Below are positions 27,219 through 38,462 of a stretch of 64,000 nucleotides of DNA, piece after piece. The position numbers and the translations under genes were made by a program. The stretch is from Rhizobium hidalgonense. Lineage in GTDB: Bacteria > Pseudomonadota > Alphaproteobacteria > Rhizobiales > Rhizobiaceae. Under the pieces are notes generated by a model. The model searched no databases and was not told the origin of the DNA. It was given only the letters and a program-made list of their open reading frames with translations. The DNA is taken from positions 24,628-88,627 of the forward strand of contig NZ_LODW01000055.1 in NCBI RefSeq assembly GCF_002914525.1, read 5' to 3'. Position 1 is the stretch's first letter. Every line of letters begins with the position of its first letter.

Positions 27219-28494
27219 TCAGGGCCGCGTCTGTCCGGCGCCGTGCACCCGATATTTGAAGGAGGTCAGCTGTTCGACGCCGACGGGGCCGCGGGCGTGC
27301 ATCTTGCCGGTGGCAATGCCGATCTCCGCGCCCATGCCGAACTCGCCGCCATCGGCAAATTGCGTCGAGGCATTGTGCAGCAGGATCGCCGAATCGACCT
27401 CGGTGAAGAACCGCGCGACGACTTCGGGGTCCTCGGCGATGACAGCCTCGGTGTGGTTCGAGGAATAGGTCTGGATATGGGCGATGGCGCCCGATATGCC
27501 GTCGACGACGGCCACCGAAATGATCGCATCGAGATATTCGGTCGACCAGTCCTCCTCGGTCGCCGGCTTCATGCCGGGGGCGACCTTCAGCACGGTCGGC
27601 GACGCGCGAACCTCGCAGCCGGCTTCTGTCAGAACCTCGAGCAGCGGCGTCAGATGCGTGCCGATCGCGGCGCCATCGACGAGCAGGGTTTCTGCCGCGC
27701 CGCAGATGCCGGTGCGGCGCATCTTGGCGTTGACGACGATCTTCTTCGCCATCTCGATATCGGCCGAGCCATCGACATAGATGTGGCAGAGGCCTTCGAG
27801 ATGGGCAAAAACCGGCACGCGGGCCTCGCTCTGCACCCGGGCGACCAGGCTCTTGCCGCCACGCGGCACGATGACGTCGATTGTCCCGTCGAGGCCGCGC
27901 AGCATAGCGCCGACGGCGGCACGGTCGGTAACCGGAACGAGCTGGATAGCATGCTCTGGAAGTCCTGCCGCCTTCAGGCCCTCGACCAGGCAGGCATGGA
28001 TAGCCCGCGATGAGCGGCGCGAATCCGAACCGCAACGCAGGATCACGGCGTTGCCGGCCTTGAGGCAGAGGGCACCGGCATCGGCGGTGACGTTCGGGCG
28101 GCTTTCGAAGATGACGCCGATGACGCCGAGCGGTGTGCGGACGCGCTCGATCTTCAGCCCGTTCGGCCGGTCCCAGGCGGCGATGACTTCGCCGACCGGA
28201 TCGGCCAGGGCGGCGATGGCGCGGATGCCCTCGGCCATCTCGGCGATGCGCTTGTCGTTCAGCGTCAGCCGGTCGACGAAGGAGGCGAGCATATCGGTGC
28301 CTTCGACGTCCTTCAGGTCCTTGGCATTCTCGGCAAGAATATGCGCGCTATTGGCCAGGATCGCATCGGCCATGGCGTTCAGCGCCCGGTTCTTCGCCTC
28401 GGTGGACGCAAAGCTCAGCGGTCGCGCTGATGCCTTTGCCTTGCGGCCGATGTCGTTCATCAGCACGTCAATGTCAGGGCTTGGCGCAACGGTA

Positions 28495-28502
<8 letters not shown>
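27219..28502 (-). CDS. proA: Gamma-glutamyl phosphate reductase
   Basis: This 427-aa NADPH-dependent enzyme makes glutamate-5-semialdehyde, the second step of proline synthesis. It has the aldehyde-dehydrogenase-like fold with catalytic Cys in [13 protein letters not shown], the binding segment [18 protein letters not shown] and [14 protein letters not shown]. The C-terminal [20 protein letters not shown] is also conserved. Length matches the family (about 417-430). The start overlaps the proB end by 8 nt, so the two enzymes, which act as a complex on a labile intermediate, are co-translated. Confidence 0.97.
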
Positions 28503-30817
<2,315 letters not shown>

Positions 30818-30829
30818 TCAAAGATTATC

Positions 30830-31696
30830 GTGAATTTTGCGAGCTATAACATACAGTACGGCTTCGGTCTTGACGGCAGATACGATCTCGAGCGCATTGC
30901 CCGCAGCCTCGAGGGCGCCGATGTCATCGCGCTGCAGGAGGTGACCCGCGGCTTCTCGCGCAACGGTTTTGCCGACATGGTGGCCGGTATTGCCGCCCTC
31001 TTTCCCGACTATTTCTGGGTGTATGGGCCGGCCTGCGACATGCATGCCGAAGCGGCTCCGAGCGGGCCGGCGCCGGTGCGCGGCACCCGTTTCCAGTTCG
31101 GCAACATGGTGCTGTCGCGCTGGCCAATTGTCTCGATTAGGACGCTGCTTCTGCCGCGCAGCCGCACGATCGGCAAGATCAATCTGCAGCGCGGCGCCAC
31201 CGAGGCGGTGATCGCAGCGCCGGGCGGAGCGCTCCGCCTCTACTCCGTCCACCTCGACCACGTTTCCGCAGACGAACGAATTCGCCAGCTGCAGTTCCTG
31301 AACGCCCATATCAATGCCTTCGTTCACGAGGGCGGGTCGCTGACGGGAGGTGGTGAATTCGATCTGCCGGAGCCGTCGCTGCCGGAGGACTACGTCATCA
31401 TGGGCGATTTCAACATGGAGCCGGAATCGCCGGAATATTGCGCGCTTGCCGGGGCCGGCGGCGGATATTACGGCCGGATCGCCCGGATCGGCACGCCGGT
31501 CGACGCCTTTGCGGCGCTTCAGGCCCATCGGCCGGAGAGCTATAGCTGGATGGATCCCGAAGATCACGGCAAACGCATGCATCTCGACTATTGCTTCGTC
31601 AGTTGCGGCCTTGTCAGCCGGTTGAAATCCGCCCGGATCGACACGCAATCCGTCGGGTCCGATCATTTCCCGCTCTGGGTCGCGATCGGCGATTGA
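30830..31696 (+). CDS. Endonuclease/exonuclease/phosphatase (EEP) family hydrolase
   Basis: This protein is 288 aa from GTG 30830 (reads MNFASYNIQYGFG), 85 bp from the divergent obgE, with GGAGG about 12 nt upstream. The frame is open far upstream, but that part lies antisense to obgE. EEP motifs are NFASYNIQYG (Asn), ALQEV (Glu), RLYSVHLDH (His), IMGDFNMEPESPEY (Asp/Asn) and GSDHFPLWV (Asp/His). These are the metal and catalytic residues of the DNase I/AP-endonuclease/sphingomyelinase fold. No signal peptide is seen. The substrate (nucleic acid, phosphoester or lipid) cannot be told. Confidence 0.85.
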   Translation: MNFASYNIQYGFGLDGRYDLERIARSLEGADVIALQEVTRGFSRNGFADMVAGIAALFPDYFWVYGPACDMHAEAAPSGPAPVRGTRFQFGNMVLSRWPIVSIRTLLLPRSRTIGKINLQRGATEAVIAAPGGALRLYSVHLDHVSADERIRQLQFLNAHINAFVHEGGSLTGGGEFDLPEPSLPEDYVIMGDFNMEPESPEYCALAGAGGGYYGRIARIGTPVDAFAALQAHRPESYSWMDPEDHGKRMHLDYCFVSCGLVSRLKSARIDTQSVGSDHFPLWVAIGD

Positions 31697-31697
31697 C

Positions 31698-31729
31698 GGA
31701 GACGCCGTCGTTTGACGGCGTCTCCTTTT
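31698..31729 (+). terminator. Intrinsic terminator of the EEP gene
   Basis: A 12-bp perfect stem GGAGACGCCGTC / GACGGCGTCTCC (31698-31709, 31714-31725) with a 4-nt loop is followed by TTTT. It starts two bases after the stop codon. Confidence 0.9.
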
Positions 31730-31734
31730 ACATG

Positions 31735-31780
31735 AGCATGATGTTGTCCGAAAACCGCTCACACTTTTCGGCATCATGCT
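31735..31780. repeat. Short rhizobial intergenic palindrome
   Basis: AGCATGATG ... CATCATGCT are inverted ends with an inner CCGAAAA / TTTTCGG pair. This sequence type (with CCGAAAACCGCTCACACTTT inside) is very common between genes in Rhizobium and Agrobacterium. Here it lies between two convergent genes. Confidence 0.6.
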
Positions 31781-31783
31781 GTG

Positions 31784-32371
31784 TCAGGCAACCTTCCGCG
31801 GCTGCAGCATGCCCGGCTGCAGCACGGTTTCGATGTGCGAAACCATGGTATTGCGGGCGAAACAATAGATTTCGCCGCAACCCACCATGCGGAAACCCAG
31901 CTTCTCCTGCAGCCGCAGCGACGCCGGATTGTCGGCGAAGACGCCGGAATGAACGGGCGTCTCCGGCATGCGGCGCGAGAAGCGCTCGATGATCGCCCCC
32001 ACCGCCTCGCTCATATAGCCGCGCCGCCAGTAGTAGCGGTTCAGCCAGTAGCCGAGGTGCCAGCGGCCGTGGCGCAGCTCGATCGAGACGTTGCCGATAT
32101 GGACATCGTCCTTGCCTGTTATAGCCAGCGGCCAGTCCGGCAGGGTGCCCGAGGTGACCGGCATCAGCCAGTCCAGCGCATCCTGCCGATCGAACGGCGC
32201 GGGCACGCGGGATAACATGCGCGTGACCGCGAAATCGGAGAGCGATTCCGCGATCGCAGGCGCATCGCTCAGCCTGTGCGGGCGAAGCGTCAGCCGGGCA
32301 GTCGAGATGACAGGCGCGGGGCCGGGCATCATCGGCCTGACCTCAGGCCTTTGCAGCGCGGTCGTGCTCAT
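31784..32371 (-). CDS. GNAT-family N-acetyltransferase (RimJ-like), second of a pair
   Basis: This 195-aa protein starts at ATG 32371, which overlaps the stop of the upstream GNAT gene (ATGA). The RimJ/RimL-type layout shows STARLTLRPHRLSDAPAIA, HLGYWLNRYYWRRGYMSEAV (acetyl-CoA pyrophosphate loop) and VFADNPASLRLQEKLGFRMV. It probably acetylates a protein N-terminus or a small amine with acetyl-CoA; the target is unknown. It is co-translated with a paralogue, downstream of rplU-rpmA. Confidence 0.85.
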   Translation of the reverse strand: MSTTALQRPEVRPMMPGPAPVISTARLTLRPHRLSDAPAIAESLSDFAVTRMLSRVPAPFDRQDALDWLMPVTSGTLPDWPLAITGKDDVHIGNVSIELRHGRWHLGYWLNRYYWRRGYMSEAVGAIIERFSRRMPETPVHSGVFADNPASLRLQEKLGFRMVGCGEIYCFARNTMVSHIETVLQPGMLQPRKVA

Positions 32372-33024
32372 GCGATGTTCCCCCAGCTTCGCAGCGATAT
32401 CCAGGTCTTGCGGTCGAGCCTGTACCATTCCACCGGCACGTTGCTGCCGAGCGCCAGCGAGGCGGCAAGCCCCGATCCCTGGAACTGGAAGCCGCACTTC
32501 TGAATGACGCGGCGCGAGGCGACGTTCATCACCCGGCAGCGAGCGTCGATCTGATCGACGTTTTCGCGGGTTCTGAACACCATATCGACCAGGGCATGGC
32601 AGGCCTCGGTCGTATAACCCTTGTTCCAATGGGGTTCGCCCAGCCAGTAACCGATTTCGACAGTCCTGCCGTCGGTCTGCGGCTCGACACCGCAGCAGCC
32701 GATAAAGGCGCCGTTTTCGGCCTTGGTGATCGCATAGACGCATTTGCCAATCTCGCCATTTCGCGTACGCCAAACAAAGTCGGCGGCATCATCGGCGGTA
32801 TAGGGATGCGGCATACGCGATACCATGGTGGCGACTTTGGCGTTGTTGGCGAGATGGGCAAGGGCGTCGATGTCTTCTTCGTGGGGCGCGCGCATGACGA
32901 GCCTTTCCGATAGTAAGACAGGGCAATCGGTCCTTAACCGCTCCGGCCTCAGCCGTTCCATGGGAGACCGCTGGTCTTCCCGGGGAGACCTTGATTGGTC
33001 TGCCCTTAACAATTCGCCTTGCAT
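32368..33024 (-). CDS. GNAT-family N-acetyltransferase (RimJ-like), first of a pair
   Basis: This protein is 218 aa from ATG 33024 (MQGELLRADQ) behind a strong AGGAGG; the frame upstream to 33072 is not needed. The RimJ-like core starts at LLSERLVMRAPHEEDIDALA, with EIGYWLGEPHWNKGYTTEAC as the acetyl-CoA loop and CRVMNVASRRVIQKCGFQFQ. The first approximately 45 residues are a polar extension rich in Arg and Glu. It is separated from rpmA by an intrinsic terminator. The position next to ribosomal protein genes makes a ribosomal target conceivable, but this is inference. Confidence 0.85.
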   Translation of the reverse strand: MQGELLRADQSRSPREDQRSPMERLRPERLRTDCPVLLSERLVMRAPHEEDIDALAHLANNAKVATMVSRMPHPYTADDAADFVWRTRNGEIGKCVYAITKAENGAFIGCCGVEPQTDGRTVEIGYWLGEPHWNKGYTTEACHALVDMVFRTRENVDQIDARCRVMNVASRRVIQKCGFQFQGSGLAASLALGSNVPVEWYRLDRKTWISLRSWGNIA

Positions 33025-33049
33025 GTTCAGTCCTCCTGTTTGGACAAAG

Positions 33050-33078
33050 AAAAAGGGGAGATGGCGCCCCATCTCCCC
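33050..33078 (-). terminator. Intrinsic terminator of rplU-rpmA
   Basis: On the minus strand GGGGAGATGG / CCATCTCCCC form a perfect 10-bp stem with a 4-nt loop, followed by TTTTTC. It lies 72 bp after the rpmA stop and before the GNAT pair. Confidence 0.88.
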
Positions 33079-33149
33079 TGATTTCTAGACTGAACCTGAT
33101 ACGGCCAGCCGGGTCGATGAGACGCCGGCTGTTTTAAAGCGCTACCGGC

Positions 33150-33419
33150 TTATTCCGCTGCTTCCGCTTTCGGCATGACAGACACGTAGACGCGACCGTT
33201 GGCCTTCGTTCGGTAGTTCACATTGCCGGCGGTAAGCGCAAAAATCGTGTGATCCTTGCCGAGGCCGACGTTGGAACCCGGATGCCACTGCGTCCCGCGC
33301 TGACGCACGAGGATGTTGCCTGCGATGACGGCTTCGCCGCCGAACTTCTTCACGCCAAGGCGCTTGGATTCGGAATCGCGACCGTTGCGCGAGGAACCGC
33401 CAGCTTTTTTGTGTGCCAT
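33150..33419 (-). CDS. rpmA: 50S ribosomal protein L27
   Basis: This 89-aa protein reaches to the peptidyl-transferase centre through its N-terminus. The start [20 protein letters not shown], then [20 protein letters not shown] and [20 protein letters not shown], are the invariant L27 sequences. No N-terminal propeptide is present, so no cleavage is needed, unlike in Firmicutes. It lies 34 bp downstream of rplU in the universal order rplU-rpmA. Confidence 0.99.
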   Translation of the reverse strand: MAHKKAGGSSRNGRDSESKRLGVKKFGGEAVIAGNILVRQRGTQWHPGSNVGLGKDHTIFALTAGNVNYRTKANGRVYVSVMPKAEAAE

Positions 33420-33453
33420 TGGAGTTCTCCTTTAAACCTGAAACCCGTTGATC

Positions 33454-33771
33454 TTACTTGGCAGCCACGATGTCCGTGATACGGACGACCGTGTGATGCT
33501 GACGATGGCCGCGCGAACGCTTCGAATTCTGACGGCGGCGCTTCTTGAAGGCGATGACCTTCTTGCCGCGGTTCTGTTCGACGACTTCTGCCTTGACAGA
33601 GGCGCCGGTAACGAAGGGCGCACCGATCGCAGCGTCGGCGCCTTCGCCGATCACGAGCACTTCGGTAAATTCAATGGAATCGCCAGCGGTGGCTTCCAGC
33701 TTTTCGATGGTCAGCACGTCGTTGGCTGCCACACGGTACTGTTTACCGCCGGTCTTGATGACTGCGAACAT
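33454..33771 (-). CDS. rplU: 50S ribosomal protein L21
   Basis: This 105-aa 23S-rRNA-binding protein shows [37 protein letters not shown] and [20 protein letters not shown], followed by [20 protein letters not shown], all typical of L21. It is first in the rplU-rpmA operon. Confidence 0.99.
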   Translation of the reverse strand: MFAVIKTGGKQYRVAANDVLTIEKLEATAGDSIEFTEVLVIGEGADAAIGAPFVTGASVKAEVVEQNRGKKVIAFKKRRRQNSKRSRGHRQHHTVVRITDIVAAK

Positions 33772-34077
33772 TTTTTATCCTTTCATGTTCGTTCCAGCTC
33801 TCCTCGCTGCTTGAGCAAGGCGGCCGTCTTTTTATCAGTCGATGTTAAGCAGGGATTTCAGAGGGCTGGCCTCGAACTCTTTCTGCCGGTGAAATGCCCC
33901 ACGCGAGCGCGGGACGGGCAAGGCACGGATTACTCCAAACCTATCGCGCAGCCGAGATACGCGAGTGACAAAAAGCTGTCAAGGCAAAAGGATGGAATGC
34001 TTCGACTTTTCGGCTTGCCAACCCGTCATATGCTCGTTATGAGAACGCCCGCGCCGAACAAGCGCCGACCAGACCGC
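33772..34077. other. Upstream region of rplU, no gene seen
   Basis: These 306 bp lie between the divergent rplU start and tRNA-Ser. They must hold the rplU-rpmA and tRNA promoters, but no clear -35/-10 pair could be picked. No ORF with a ribosome site and family resemblance is present. Confidence 0.5.
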
Positions 34078-34167
34078 GGAGAGGTGGCAGAGTGGTCGAA
34101 TGCACCGCACTCGAAATGCGGCATACCTGCAAGGGTATCGTGGGTTCAAATCCCACCCTCTCCGCCA
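34078..34167 (+). tRNA. tRNA-Ser (anticodon CGA)
   Basis: This is a 90-nt class II tRNA. Acceptor stem GGAGAGG pairs with CCTCTCC, with discriminator G and encoded CCA at 34165-34167. The anticodon arm is CCGCA-CTCGAAA-TGCGG, which places CGA at 34-36 and reads UCG. A long variable arm (about CATACCTGCAAGGGTAT) marks it as Ser. The T arm contains GTGGGTTCAAATCCCAC. Confidence 0.97.
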
Positions 34168-34382
34168 CTTGGAACTTGGACTCTAAGGTTTCCCCCGCGA
34201 TCTTCCGATTTGTCTCAGTTAGGTGCCGCTTGCGAGCTGCAAAGCAACGTTCACGAGCGTCAGGCCAATTGATGGGCGCTCGTGAGTCAAGCAAGCGCGT
34301 TCTATTTCAGCCGTTCCTATTTCGTGGGTGCCGGCAGGTAAGAGACTGCCGCCCAGTGAGCACTTGCAGGCCAGGCAGGGCG

Positions 34383-34938
34383 TCAGCCGCCCAGCACTTT
34401 CTCGACCCAGGCTCCAACCTCATCGCCGCTGCTCATGTCCGCCTGCACCAGGCCGTCGATCATGAAGGTCGGTGAGACGTGGATGCCGTTCTGCCGGGCG
34501 TATTTGCAGTGCCATTTGATCTCCCGGTCGAGATCCGGGATCGCAAAGGCGTCCTTCAGCGCCACACCGCTATAGCTTTCCAGACGCTCAATGATCTGGT
34601 GTGACGTCCATATTCGGGCCGCTGGCGTGATGGTCGAACTCGAATTCCTCGCGATGCGCGGCGATGGCGGCCATGACCTTTTTTGCGGTCTCCTTGCCGC
34701 CTTCCAGCGTCGAGGCGGCGATGATGCAGCGGACGAGCACGCCGGAATACATGTGCCAGGGTTGCGACTGCTGACGGAGCTTGACGGTGATCCTGTCTCT
34801 GCCGGCTTGCTCAAGAAGGGCGTCGAGCTTGTTGAAAGCCCTGACCGAGTAAGGGCAGGTCGGTTCGAGGAAGGCCTCGAAAATACGCGGGCCATTGCCC
34901 CAGTTCAGCGGATCGGCGTGCCATGCGGTTCCGGTCAT
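34383..34938 (-). pseudogene. DsbA-like thioredoxin-fold protein, frameshifted
   Basis: Two adjacent frames together make one DsbA/FrnE-like protein. The first, from ATG 34938 (MTGTAWHADPLNWGNGP), carries FEAFLEPTCPYSVRAFNKLD (CPYS active-site variant) and runs to a stop at 34588 after PNMDVTPDH. The second frame continues HQIIERLESYSGVALKDAF, then WHCKYARQNGIHVSPTFMID (the cis-Pro loop) to VEKVLGG at 34383. The break lies near 34590-34602 and is equivalent to one extra base or a loss of two or five. No signal peptide is seen, so a cytosolic redox or isomerase role would be expected if intact. It may be a true pseudogene or a sequence error. It lies 40 bp downstream of the DUF6880 gene. Confidence 0.8.
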
Positions 34939-34978
34939 GGTGATGTCCTTTTCGTGGGTGGGATCCGGTATTGTCGGC

Positions 34979-36406
34979 TTAACGCAGCAGGCTCCAGAAC
35001 CCATGCTTGTTTCCGTGTTTGCGCTTCAGCTCGATAACATAGGCGTCATGCGGCCGGGCGCTGCCGAAATCGTCGATATGAGGTGCCAGCGACGCGCATT
35101 CTGCCAGATGGCGCGCGGCATGCTTGTAACGGCTGGATCGGCCGTAATCGAGCGCGAAACCGATCATCGCCCGCAGCAGCATGGTGGCGGCGAGCGGGTG
35201 TTTCTCCTGCAGTATCTCGGCGGCCGGCGTCATCAGCTCGTACAAGTTACCGTCCAGTTCCGCGTGACGGTTGGATATGAGTTTCGCCGCTTCGGCCAGT
35301 GCCGGCCAGGTAAGGAAAAAGGCAAGGGCCGGGTGAACATCCGGAAAGCCATGGACGAAGGCGAATGCCTTCTCCTCGGCCTCGATATCGTCGAAGTCGG
35401 GGAGCCTTCGCAGGAAAGCGCGAAGGTGCTCGCCATTCAGCGACTGCTCGAAGCATTGCCATTGATAGGCCTGCGCTTCCTCTCCTCGTCCGAGCGCGGC
35501 AAGTGCTTCGACGCGGGCGCGCTGCCATTCAAAGGGCAGTTCGAACCGCCCCCTGTGATCGGCGCCGTCCAAAATCGTCAATGCATCCTCGGCGCGTCCA
35601 GCCAGGAGCAAACGGTCAGCAATCTCGGCTGCGATCATCGGCGCCCTTAACGTCTGTTCCGGCAGCTGGGCGATGAAGGCATCGACATCATTCTGGGCAT
35701 CGGCAATTTCCTGCAGAGCGATGCGCGCCGTCATTTGCCGATGGTTGGCGTCGATCTCATCCCTGTAGATCGGCCCATTGCCGAAAACCTCGCGGTCGGC
35801 GTCGTCAGGCTTCTCCTCCGCTTCGTTCGACCATTGCACCAGGCGGCTCTTCAAGTGTTCCAGGCCGTCGTCGCCCAGCGCCGGAAGCATCTCGGCGATC
35901 AGCGGATCATATTGGCCGTGGTCGTTATCCTGCAGCGCAGTGAAGATCTTGTCGGCAAGGACATCGATACCGATGCCCGCGGCGCTGGCGATGACGCCGG
36001 CATCGGCGCATGCCTGATGGAAGGTTTCGATAAAAACGCTGTCGCCGCTGTTGGATCGCTCGAATATGGAATCGGCGACGGCAAGAAATTGCCAGATGAG
36101 ATCGAACGCCTCCTTCGGATCGTCGGCGGCGACGACGGTGACGATCGTCGATCGCTGCGTTTCCAAGTCCGCGTTAACAGTTTTCACCTTATGCCATTCG
36201 ATGAAGCTGCGGGCTCGCGCGATGCTGGCCAGGCGCTTGCGCACTTCGCGTGCCACTTCGGCACTGCCTTGATTGCCGGCAAGCTCCATTCGAAGCCGTC
36301 GTTTGTGGGCGGCGCTGCCCATGCTGATCTCGATCAGCAGTTCGGCGAGACGTTGGGCGCCGAGGGCTTCCAGGTTTTTCGCGTTGAGAGTTGTCTTTGC
36401 TGCCAT
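34979..36406 (-). CDS. DUF6880 family protein
   Basis: This 475-aa soluble, Ala/Leu/Glu-rich, mostly helical protein begins MAAKTTLNAKNLEALGAQRL and continues LAELLIEISMGSAAHKRRLR. The N-terminal pattern and the size match the DUF6880 family of alphaproteobacteria. The middle and C-terminal parts (AGRAEDALTILDGADHRGRF, WQRARVEALAALGRGEEAQA) look like TPR-type helical repeats, so a protein-binding scaffold is plausible. No catalytic motif is visible. There is a divergent spacing of 162 bp to the DUF2934 gene. Confidence 0.7.
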   Translation of the reverse strand: MAAKTTLNAKNLEALGAQRLAELLIEISMGSAAHKRRLRMELAGNQGSAEVAREVRKRLASIARARSFIEWHKVKTVNADLETQRSTIVTVVAADDPKEAFDLIWQFLAVADSIFERSNSGDSVFIETFHQACADAGVIASAAGIGIDVLADKIFTALQDNDHGQYDPLIAEMLPALGDDGLEHLKSRLVQWSNEAEEKPDDADREVFGNGPIYRDEIDANHRQMTARIALQEIADAQNDVDAFIAQLPEQTLRAPMIAAEIADRLLLAGRAEDALTILDGADHRGRFELPFEWQRARVEALAALGRGEEAQAYQWQCFEQSLNGEHLRAFLRRLPDFDDIEAEEKAFAFVHGFPDVHPALAFFLTWPALAEAAKLISNRHAELDGNLYELMTPAAEILQEKHPLAATMLLRAMIGFALDYGRSSRYKHAARHLAECASLAPHIDDFGSARPHDAYVIELKRKHGNKHGFWSLLR

Positions 36407-36568
36407 CGGTCATCGCTGTCGTTTCTGCTGGGACCCTAACCCGGAGACGGTAGGAGGCCAAGCTGTTGTATTAGCTAAAAACTAACGCTGCCTCGTAACG
36501 ACTCCTAAAGCCGGTTTTGGCACCTTGTTGCCTATCGAATATTGTTTCCAAATTTCTCGCTGGGGTTG

Positions 36569-36826
36569 ATGATGAGTCATAATAAAGACGCCTGGGTAAG
36601 CCAGCGCGCTTATTCACTGTGGGAATCGGAAGGCAGGCCGGATGGGCGCGGGGAAAGCCATTGGGCGCAGGCGCTGCGGGAGTTCGAGCAGTTGGAGCTG
36701 ACCAAGGCCTCGGCCGATGGAAACGATCTTATCGCGAAGCTGAAGGCGGCCGGGCGGCTGATGCGGGTCTATGACGAGGCGGCGCCTGCCGTCGAGGACG
36801 ATCGGCAGCTGAAGGCGGCCCGTTAG
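36569..36826 (+). CDS. DUF2934 small protein
   Basis: This 85-aa protein (MMSHNKDAWVSQRAYSLWES) has the DUF2934 core, in which an aromatic/Arg helix is followed by EGRPDGRGESHWAQALREFE. The function of the family is unknown; members are often stress-associated in rhizobia. Either of two consecutive ATGs (36569, 36572) may be used; the open frame begins upstream at 36542. A palindromic repeat follows 15 bp after the stop. Confidence 0.75.
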   Translation: MMSHNKDAWVSQRAYSLWESEGRPDGRGESHWAQALREFEQLELTKASADGNDLIAKLKAAGRLMRVYDEAAPAVEDDRQLKAAR

Positions 36827-36841
36827 CGTATAAACAAAAGG

Positions 36842-36885
36842 TTAGAGCGGTTCTGCGCCCCCATGGAAAACCGGAACCGCTCTAA
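36842..36885. repeat. Short intergenic palindrome
   Basis: TTAGAGCGGTTC (36842-36853) and GAACCGCTCTAA (36874-36885) are perfect 12-bp inverted ends around 20 bp. This AGAGCGGTT type is a frequent Rhizobiaceae intergenic repeat. It may also end transcription between the two convergent genes. Confidence 0.65.
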
Positions 36886-36909
36886 GCACTGTAGCCAACG
36901 TCCGAATAG

Positions 36910-37479
36910 TCAGCTGCATTGCAGGCGCACGATCGGTCTTGCCGGCAGACGCCTTGCCACTTCAACGAAACCTTCATCACGGAACATCGCAAGCGTTCCC
37001 GGATAGAGCTCGCCTCCGTTCGAGGCGCGGGCCACTTGGTCGACAGGGTATGCCTCGAGACAATCGGCCCCGTTTGCGCTGGCAAATTCGACGGCATGTT
37101 TCAAAAGCAGCCGCGACAGGCCCTGCCGCCGGAACGGCTTGCGGACGATGAAGCAATTGATCGACCAGACCGGCGTGTCATCGACCGGGGCAAAGGGTTT
37201 TGAGCGGCGCAGCCGGTCGAACACGACGCGTGGCGCCACGCCGCACCATCCGGCCGGCTCGTTCTCATGATAGGCGAGAATGCCCGGTGGACGCGGCTCT
37301 GCGACAAGGCTTCGAAACCAGCTGCGATTTCCCTCACCCCATCCGGCTTTGTAATCGGCATTCGGAAGATACCAGTAGGCGCAGCGGCAGTTGCGGGCGT
37401 CGGCGCAATCGTCGAAGACCGCTTCTATTTCGGCCAGGCGGTCTGTTGTGGCGGGGAAGAAAGAGAAGCGATCCGGCAT
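36910..37479 (-). CDS. GNAT-family N-acetyltransferase
   Basis: This 189-aa single-domain acetyltransferase has strand PAGWCGVAPRVVFDRLRRS, then VWSINCFIVRKPFRRQGLSR (the Arg-rich acetyl-CoA loop RRQGLSRLLL), and a C-terminal helix DCLEAYPVDQVA. The N-terminal half is Cys-rich (DDCADARNCRCAYWYLPNAD), which resembles GNATs annotated next to small zinc-binding Cys clusters, so a bound metal is possible. The substrate is unknown. It stands alone between two unrelated genes. Confidence 0.8.
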   Translation of the reverse strand: MPDRFSFFPATTDRLAEIEAVFDDCADARNCRCAYWYLPNADYKAGWGEGNRSWFRSLVAEPRPPGILAYHENEPAGWCGVAPRVVFDRLRRSKPFAPVDDTPVWSINCFIVRKPFRRQGLSRLLLKHAVEFASANGADCLEAYPVDQVARASNGGELYPGTLAMFRDEGFVEVARRLPARPIVRLQCS

Positions 37480-37531
37480 GCGGGCAAATTATGGCGGGGG
37501 CAGGCGGTCGGCAAGGATTGCCCGTCCCAGA

Positions 37532-38176
37532 CTATCGACGGGCGGCCCAGCTCAGGCCGCGGCGCAGGATGAGGGGCATGTAGGGATGGTCGAATTCGGC
37601 CGCGACATGGCCGAGAGCGGAATAGAAGATGCGGCCGGCGCCGAAATGGCGCTTGAAAACAACAGGCATCACGACATTGCGCGCGGCCGGATCGTAAGCG
37701 CCGGTGAAGGTGGTGGTCGCCAGGATTTCGACGGTGGGATCGTAGTGGAGGTAATATTGCTCCGAACGGTAATCGAAATCGGGAATGCCCTCCATGACTG
37801 GATCGTCCTGGCGGGTGACGGCGACACGGAAGTCGATGATATTGCCGGGATGGGCAACCCAGGTGACGCCGGAGACATAGCGGAACGGCGCGCTTTCCTT
37901 GAAGGAGGTAGCGAGCGCGCCGTGATGGCCAGCAAGCCCGAGCCCGCCGCGCACCGCTTCGACCAGGGCCAAGGCATGGGGTTTTTCGAGCGTTTCGCCG
38001 GTGATGATCGGCACCAGCAGATCGGCTTTCACAAGCGTCGGAGATCCGAATATGCCGAGATCGCCGGTGACCTCGACCGCAAAACCGTCCTCGCGCAGGA
38101 GATCGGTGACGATCTCAGCGCATTGCTCCGGCTCATGGCCTTGCCAGCCGCCCCAAACGACCAATGCCTTTCTCAT
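37532..38176 (-). CDS. ThuA-domain protein (trehalose utilisation type)
   Basis: This 214-aa soluble protein has the class I glutamine-amidotransferase-like ThuA fold: KALVVWGGWQGHEPEQCAEI, GLAGHHGALATSFKESAPF, YVSGVTWVAHPGN, and the C-terminal GAGRIFYSALGHVAAEF. ThuA proteins of rhizobia act with the dehydrogenase ThuB in trehalose or related disaccharide catabolism. No thuB or sugar transporter lies next to it here, so this is a stray paralogue with an undetermined substrate. The start MRKALVVW lies close to the beginning of the first strand, as usual. Confidence 0.8.
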   Translation of the reverse strand: MRKALVVWGGWQGHEPEQCAEIVTDLLREDGFAVEVTGDLGIFGSPTLVKADLLVPIITGETLEKPHALALVEAVRGGLGLAGHHGALATSFKESAPFRYVSGVTWVAHPGNIIDFRVAVTRQDDPVMEGIPDFDYRSEQYYLHYDPTVEILATTTFTGAYDPAARNVVMPVVFKRHFGAGRIFYSALGHVAAEFDHPYMPLILRRGLSWAARR

Positions 38177-38406
38177 TCGCGCGCTCCCTGGCTGATGGCT
38201 GCGGACCGTTGCATCATATGATCGTAAAGCCCCTTAAAACGGGTGTTTATGCAAATCACGCGAATAATTCGCCAGTCGCCGATCCGGCATAGAACGCGCA
38301 GGGCCGGGCGGTTCGGCATTTGACCTGTTGTCCGTTCGCGCCTAGGGCGGTTCAGCATTCAAGCGCGGACTCTACCTTTTTGTTTTAACGCAATTCCTTC
38401 TTTTTA

Positions 38407-38437
38407 TTGACGTGTATCTCGTCTAGGTTTCTTTTAT
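38407..38437 (+). promoter_or_regulatory. Possible promoter of galE
   Basis: TTGACG (38407-38412) is followed after 18-19 bp by CTTTTAT (38431-38437), a fair match to the rhizobial sigma-70 pattern CTTGAC-N17-CTATAT. It lies 26 bp before the galE ATG. Confidence 0.4.
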
Positions 38438-38462
38438 CTCTCGCTAATAATAAGGGTGGTGC

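Noticed and set aside
34168..34382. Possible integration (att) site after tRNA-Ser
   Set aside because: No integrase, no repeated tRNA 3' end and no mobile gene lie downstream; the neighbouring genes look like chromosomal background.
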